Origin: DATEOR01 sp046733475
GTDB lineage: Bacteria; Actinomycetota; Thermoleophilia; Gaiellales; Gaiellaceae
Length of the DNA stretch: 6,844 nt
Assembly: GCA_046733475.1 (NCBI GenBank)
Contig: JBKPPF010000042.1
Coordinates: 1 to 6,844 of the forward strand
Reading direction: 5' to 3'
The number at the start of each line of letters is the position of its first letter. The first letter of the stretch is position 1. Positions 4,011 to 6,844 of the stretch are shown here, one piece after another. The position numbers were made by a program, and so were the translations under genes. The notes under the pieces were generated by a model. That model had not been told where the DNA came from and did no database searches. It was given only the letters and a program-made list of their open reading frames with translations.

Positions 4011-5688
4011 CGAGCAATCCTCCCACACGAGCGGGAATTTCTCCGACCGGTACGCGCTCCTGGGCCCGGCCTTCCCGAACCAGAAGATCCACCTGCCCGT
4101 CCTCGAGGGTCTTCTTGCCGACGGTGAGACGGATCGGGCAGCCGATGAGGTCGGCGTCGGCGAACTTCTCGCCTGGCCGCTCGTCGCGGTCGTCGAGCAA
4201 GACGGAACGCGCTGCCTCTTCGAGAGCGACGACGATCCCGTCGGCGGTTTCCATCGCCTCCGCCCCCGCTGCGCCGATAGCAACGACGTGAACGTCGTAC
4301 GGAGCGACCGAGGCAGGCCAGGAGATCCCGTACTCGTCGTTGTGCTGCTCGACGATCGCGGCCATGACCCGACCGGGCCCGATGCCGTAGCTCCCGCCGA
4401 GCAGCGGTTTCTCTTGACCGTCCTCGTCGAGGAACGTCGCGCCGAGAGGCTCGGAGTAGAAGCTGCCGAAATTGAAGATGTGGCCGACCTCGATCCCTGT
4501 CTGGAAGATGAGCGCGCCTCCGCACGCCCGGCAGCGGTCGCCTTCTCGCGGCTCGCGCAGGTCTGCGAAGCGCGGCTGGTAGTCGCGGCCCGCCTGGACG
4601 CCGCATAGGTGCCTCCCGTCGTGATTTGCGCCGGCGACGAACTGCCCCTCGCGCAGGGTCTCGTCGGCGATCACCTCCCCCGAGAAACCGACGGGGCCGA
4701 GCGAGCCGCCGCCCGCGCCGAACGCGGCTCTGATCTCGTCGTCCGTCGCCGTCCGAGACGGGCCGGGCAGCGCGTCGTACAGCTTCGTCTCGCTGAGCCT
4801 GTCGTCGCCGCGGACCAGCGCGAGCACGAGAGTGCCGTCCGGCTTGACGACCGGCATCGCTTTCGAGGTCGCCGACGGGTCGATCCCGAGGAGCTCGGCC
4901 AGCTCCTCGATCGTCGTCACGCCGGGCGTCTCGATCTCCTCGGGCGCGCCGAGCGGATCGGGCAGAACGGCGACGCTCGGAACCGCCTCCGCCACCTCGA
5001 GGTCGCCGGCGTAGTCGCCGTTCTCGCACCGGACGAGCGTGTTCTCGCCCGACCCGGACGGCGCGAGGAAGTCGATGCTGAACTTGCCGCCCATGATCCC
5101 GCTCTCGGCCTGCACGTCGTACGTCTCCAGCGCGCAGCGGGCGAAGATCTTCTTGTACGCCTCACGGTTCGCCTCGAAGCTCGCGCGTACGCCCTCCTCG
5201 TCACGGTCGAACGAGTAGGCGTCCTTCATGATGAACTCGCGTACCCGCAGGAGGCCTCCGCGCGGACGTGGCTCGTCGCGATCCTTCGTCTGGAAGTGGT
5301 ACCAGAGCTGCGGCAAGTCCCTGTAACTCTGGAGCTCGCGTGCGTGGAACGTGACCGTCTCCTCGTGCGTCAGCGGCAGGATGAAGTCGCGGCCGGTTCG
5401 ATCCTGGACCCGGAAGATCTCCGGAATCGCGATGCGGCCCGTCGCCTCCCAGAGCTCCGCGGGAGTGAGGACGGGCATCAGCATCTCCTGCCCGCCGATC
5501 GCGTCCATCTCCTCGCGGATGATCTGCTCGATGTTCCGGTGGACGCGCCAGCCCAGCGGCGTGAAGGACCAGAGGCCCGCCGAGACCTGACGGATGAAGC
5601 CTCCGCGCACGAGCAGCTTGTGGCTCACCGCTTCGGCATCGCCCGGATCCTCCCGGAGCGTCGGGATGAAGAGCTGGGAGGCTCGCAT
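4000..5688 (-). CDS. proS: Prolyl-tRNA synthetase, bacterial type with inserted editing domain
   Basis: ProRS joins proline to tRNA-Pro in the cytoplasm, using ATP. The protein has 562 aa, normal for the bacterial (type 1) form. In order: a class II core with motif 1 (GGFIRQVSAGLWSFTPLGWR, ~29-48), THEE (107-110) and motif 2 (RDEPRPRGGLLRVREF, 137-152); then the YbaK-like insertion (~225-385) that in this family hydrolyses Ala-tRNA-Pro and contains TSKAMPVV; then CRACGG; then motif 3 (GSYGIGPGRVMAAIVEQ); then the anticodon-binding domain (DDRDERPGEKFADADLIGCP, GKKTLEDGQ). The start MRASQLFIPTLRE is the family's usual N-terminus; the frame opens 34 codons further up, but that part lies inside ispG. 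The ATG is 8 bases past the ispG stop with only a poor AGAGG close by, so coupled re-initiation is likely. The end overlaps the XRE gene by 11 bases. Cognate tRNA-Pro is nearby. Confidence 0.97.
   Translation of the reverse strand: MRASQLFIPTLREDPGDAEAVSHKLLVRGGFIRQVSAGLWSFTPLGWRVHRNIEQIIREEMDAIGGQEMLMPVLTPAELWEATGRIAIPEIFRVQDRTGRDFILPLTHEETVTFHARELQSYRDLPQLWYHFQTKDRDEPRPRGGLLRVREFIMKDAYSFDRDEEGVRASFEANREAYKKIFARCALETYDVQAESGIMGGKFSIDFLAPSGSGENTLVRCENGDYAGDLEVAEAVPSVAVLPDPLGAPEEIETPGVTTIEELAELLGIDPSATSKAMPVVKPDGTLVLALVRGDDRLSETKLYDALPGPSRTATDDEIRAAFGAGGGSLGPVGFSGEVIADETLREGQFVAGANHDGRHLCGVQAGRDYQPRFADLREPREGDRCRACGGALIFQTGIEVGHIFNFGSFYSEPLGATFLDEDGQEKPLLGGSYGIGPGRVMAAIVEQHNDEYGISWPASVAPYDVHVVAIGAAGAEAMETADGIVVALEEAARSVLLDDRDERPGEKFADADLIGCPIRLTVGKKTLEDGQVDLLVREGRAQERVPVGEIPARVGGLLDGA
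4019..4024 (-). promoter_or_regulatory. Shine-Dalgarno GGGAGG of the XRE gene, inside the proS coding end
   Basis: GGGAGG is 8 bases before the ATG at 4010 and lies within the last codons of proS. It is the best ribosome-binding site in the cluster and fixes the start of the 99-aa protein. It suggests the gene is translated in its own right and not only by run-on from proS. Confidence 0.75.
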
Positions 5689-5696
5689 CGCCTCTG

Positions 5697-6827
5697 CTAT
5701 GACGGGCGCTGGGCCGCTTCGGCCATGAGAAGTGCGGCGGGCTTCGCCAGCTTGAGCCGCTTGGGACGCTCCATGCCGTGGGCAATCCACGTGTCGATCT
5801 CATGGAAGAGCTCTTCGACCAGGATGTCGGAGGACACCTTCTTCAGCACGCGCCCGTGCGCATAGATGAAGCCGGTGTCGCGGCCGCCGGCGATGCCGAA
5901 GTCGGCGTCCCCAGCCTCCCCCGGCCCGTTCACCGCGCAGCCCATGACGGCGACCTCGAAGGCTTGCGGATAGCTCTTCAGGCGCTCCTCGACCGCCTCG
6001 GCGAGGTTCCAGACGCCGACATTGTCGCGGCCGCAGGACGGGCAGGCGATCATGACGGGCCCGCGTTCCCGCAGGCCGAGCGCCTTCAGGATCTCCCAGG
6101 CGACCTTGACCTCTTCCACTGGGTCGGCGGTCAGGGAGATCCGAATGGTGTCGCCGATGCCGTCCATGAGGAGTGAGCCGACGCCGATCGCGCTCTTGAT
6201 CGACCCGGTGGAGATGGGACCCGCCTCCGTGACGCCCAGATGGAGCGGATAGGGGACCCGCTCGGAGAGCATTCGGTAAGCGCGGATCATCGTCGGCACC
6301 GAGCTCGACTTCACCGAGATCTTGAAATCGTAGTAGTCCATGGACTCGAGCAGGCGCACCTGTTCGAGCGCCTCCTCGACGAGAGCCTCGGCTGTGTCCC
6401 GCTGCGCGAGCTCGACGAGATGCTTGGGTAACGACCCCGAGTTCGCGCCGATTCGCATCGGGATCCCCTTCGCCTTGGCGGCCTCGACGACGCTGGCGAC
6501 CTTGTCCGGCCCGCCGATGTTCCCCGGGTTGATCCGCACGGCGGCCACGCCCGCGTCGATCGCCTTGAGGGCGAGCGAGGCGTTGAAGTGGATGTCGGCG
6601 ATGATCGGGACCGGGCTCAGGTAGACGAGCCTCGAGAGAGCGCCGGCGTCCTCGGACTTCGGCACCGCAACGCGCACGATCTCGCAGCCCGCGGAGGCGA
6701 GGGCGGCGATCTGCGCCATCGTGGCGTCGACGTCGTACGTCTTCGTCAGGGTCATCGACTGCACGACGACGGGCGCGCCGCCGCCGATCGCGACGCCGCC
6801 GACATGGATCTGGCGTTCGCTCGCCAT
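5697..6827 (-). CDS. ispG: 4-hydroxy-3-methylbut-2-enyl diphosphate synthase (IspG/GcpE)
   Basis: IspG reductively opens 2-C-methyl-D-erythritol 2,4-cyclodiphosphate to HMBPP, the next-to-last step of the MEP isoprenoid pathway, using a [4Fe-4S] cluster. The 376 aa match the short bacterial form. The N-terminal TIM barrel shows VQSMTLTKTYDVDAT (22-36), ADIHFNASLAL (77-87), RINPGNIG (98-105), RIGANSGSL (125-133), SVKSSSVP (171-178) and GVTEAGP (198-204). The C-terminal cluster domain carries Cys262 and Cys265 in ACPSCGR, Cys297 in MGCAVNGPGE and the ligand Glu304; the spacing equals that of the E. coli ligands. All key residues are present. The start ATG at 6827 is the family start. It lacks a Shine-Dalgarno but has a TANNNT box 7 bases upstream, so it may be leaderless. 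proS follows after 8 bases. In many actinobacteria dxr and an rseP-like protease gene lie upstream; here that would be beyond the window. Confidence 0.97.
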   Translation of the reverse strand: MASERQIHVGGVAIGGGAPVVVQSMTLTKTYDVDATMAQIAALASAGCEIVRVAVPKSEDAGALSRLVYLSPVPIIADIHFNASLALKAIDAGVAAVRINPGNIGGPDKVASVVEAAKAKGIPMRIGANSGSLPKHLVELAQRDTAEALVEEALEQVRLLESMDYYDFKISVKSSSVPTMIRAYRMLSERVPYPLHLGVTEAGPISTGSIKSAIGVGSLLMDGIGDTIRISLTADPVEEVKVAWEILKALGLRERGPVMIACPSCGRDNVGVWNLAEAVEERLKSYPQAFEVAVMGCAVNGPGEAGDADFGIAGGRDTGFIYAHGRVLKKVSSDILVEELFHEIDTWIAHGMERPKRLKLAKPAALLMAEAAQRPS

Positions 6828-6834
6828 CGGGGAA

Positions 6835-6840
6835 AGTCTA
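6835..6840 (-). promoter_or_regulatory. Candidate -10 box (TAGACT) for a leaderless ispG transcript
   Basis: On the - strand TAGACT fits TANNNT and ends 7 bases before the ispG ATG, the spacing expected when transcription starts on the A of ATG. The bases between are TTCCCCG, with no purine-rich ribosome-binding site. The -35 region is outside the window. Confidence 0.45.
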
Positions 6841-6844
6841 ACGG

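Noticed and set aside
4011..4283. N-terminal extension of the XRE protein by 91 codons
   Set aside because: The extension reads proS DNA out of frame and has low-complexity Ser/Arg/Pro content. The ATG at 4010 has a strong Shine-Dalgarno.
3953..5029. A 358-codon - strand frame within proS
   Set aside because: Arg-rich alternate frame of proS with no recognisable motif.
5689..5790. 34-codon upstream extension of proS
   Set aside because: It lies inside the ispG coding end and lacks family similarity; the conserved ProRS N-terminus begins at the ATG at 5688.
4609..5865. A 418-codon + strand frame antisense to proS and ispG
   Set aside because: It lies opposite two certain genes and has the Arg/Leu/Val/Asp composition of an antisense frame in GC-rich DNA.
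1..6844. CRISPR array, transposase or IS ends
   Set aside because: No regularly spaced repeats, no transposase motifs and no terminal inverted repeats with target duplication were seen.

Overview
The window is GC-rich bacterial DNA, most likely from a high-GC actinobacterium; the Thermoleophilia/Gaiellales are a guess from protein style, with no marker tested. It has two contrasting halves: a decayed phage-derived island (1 to about 2130) and an intact housekeeping block (2152-6844).

Left half, + strand. This is a graveyard of small phage genes. In order it holds the C-terminus of an HK97-like major capsid protein (broken by one extra base), an intact 51-codon ORF typical of the slot after a capsid gene, a dubious 43-codon ORF, an HNH endonuclease split by one missing base, a small CxxC/CxxC zinc-ribbon protein split by one missing base, an unrecognised 113-codon ORF frameshifted right after its start codon, and the C-terminal part of a tyrosine recombinase. 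The recombinase keeps its catalytic Tyr but has Ser in place of the box II Arg. The integrase remnant ends 56 bases from the 3' end of tRNA-Pro(GGG), with a strong hairpin terminator between them. This is the usual layout of an element integrated at a tRNA 3' end. The other attachment site is not visible.

Right half. tRNA-Pro(GGG) lies on the - strand. Only 19 bases from its 5' end, on the + strand, starts a 477-aa methyltransferase-fold protein whose SAM-binding motif I appears lost. It converges tail to tail, with overlapping stop codons, on a - strand gene set: ispG (last step but one of the MEP isoprenoid pathway), proS (prolyl-tRNA synthetase) and a 99-aa XRE-type HTH protein. These three are tightly packed (8-base gap, then 11-base overlap) and look like one transcript. 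A TANNNT box 7 bases before the ispG ATG, with no Shine-Dalgarno, suggests a leaderless start there.

Single-base lesions occur in four of the phage-derived genes and in none of the four large or medium genes on the right. They are therefore better explained by real decay than by sequencing error. I did not find a convincing new multi-gene system. The points most worth a second look are the methyltransferase with a missing motif I, the closeness of tRNA-Pro to proS, and the proS-coupled XRE gene.
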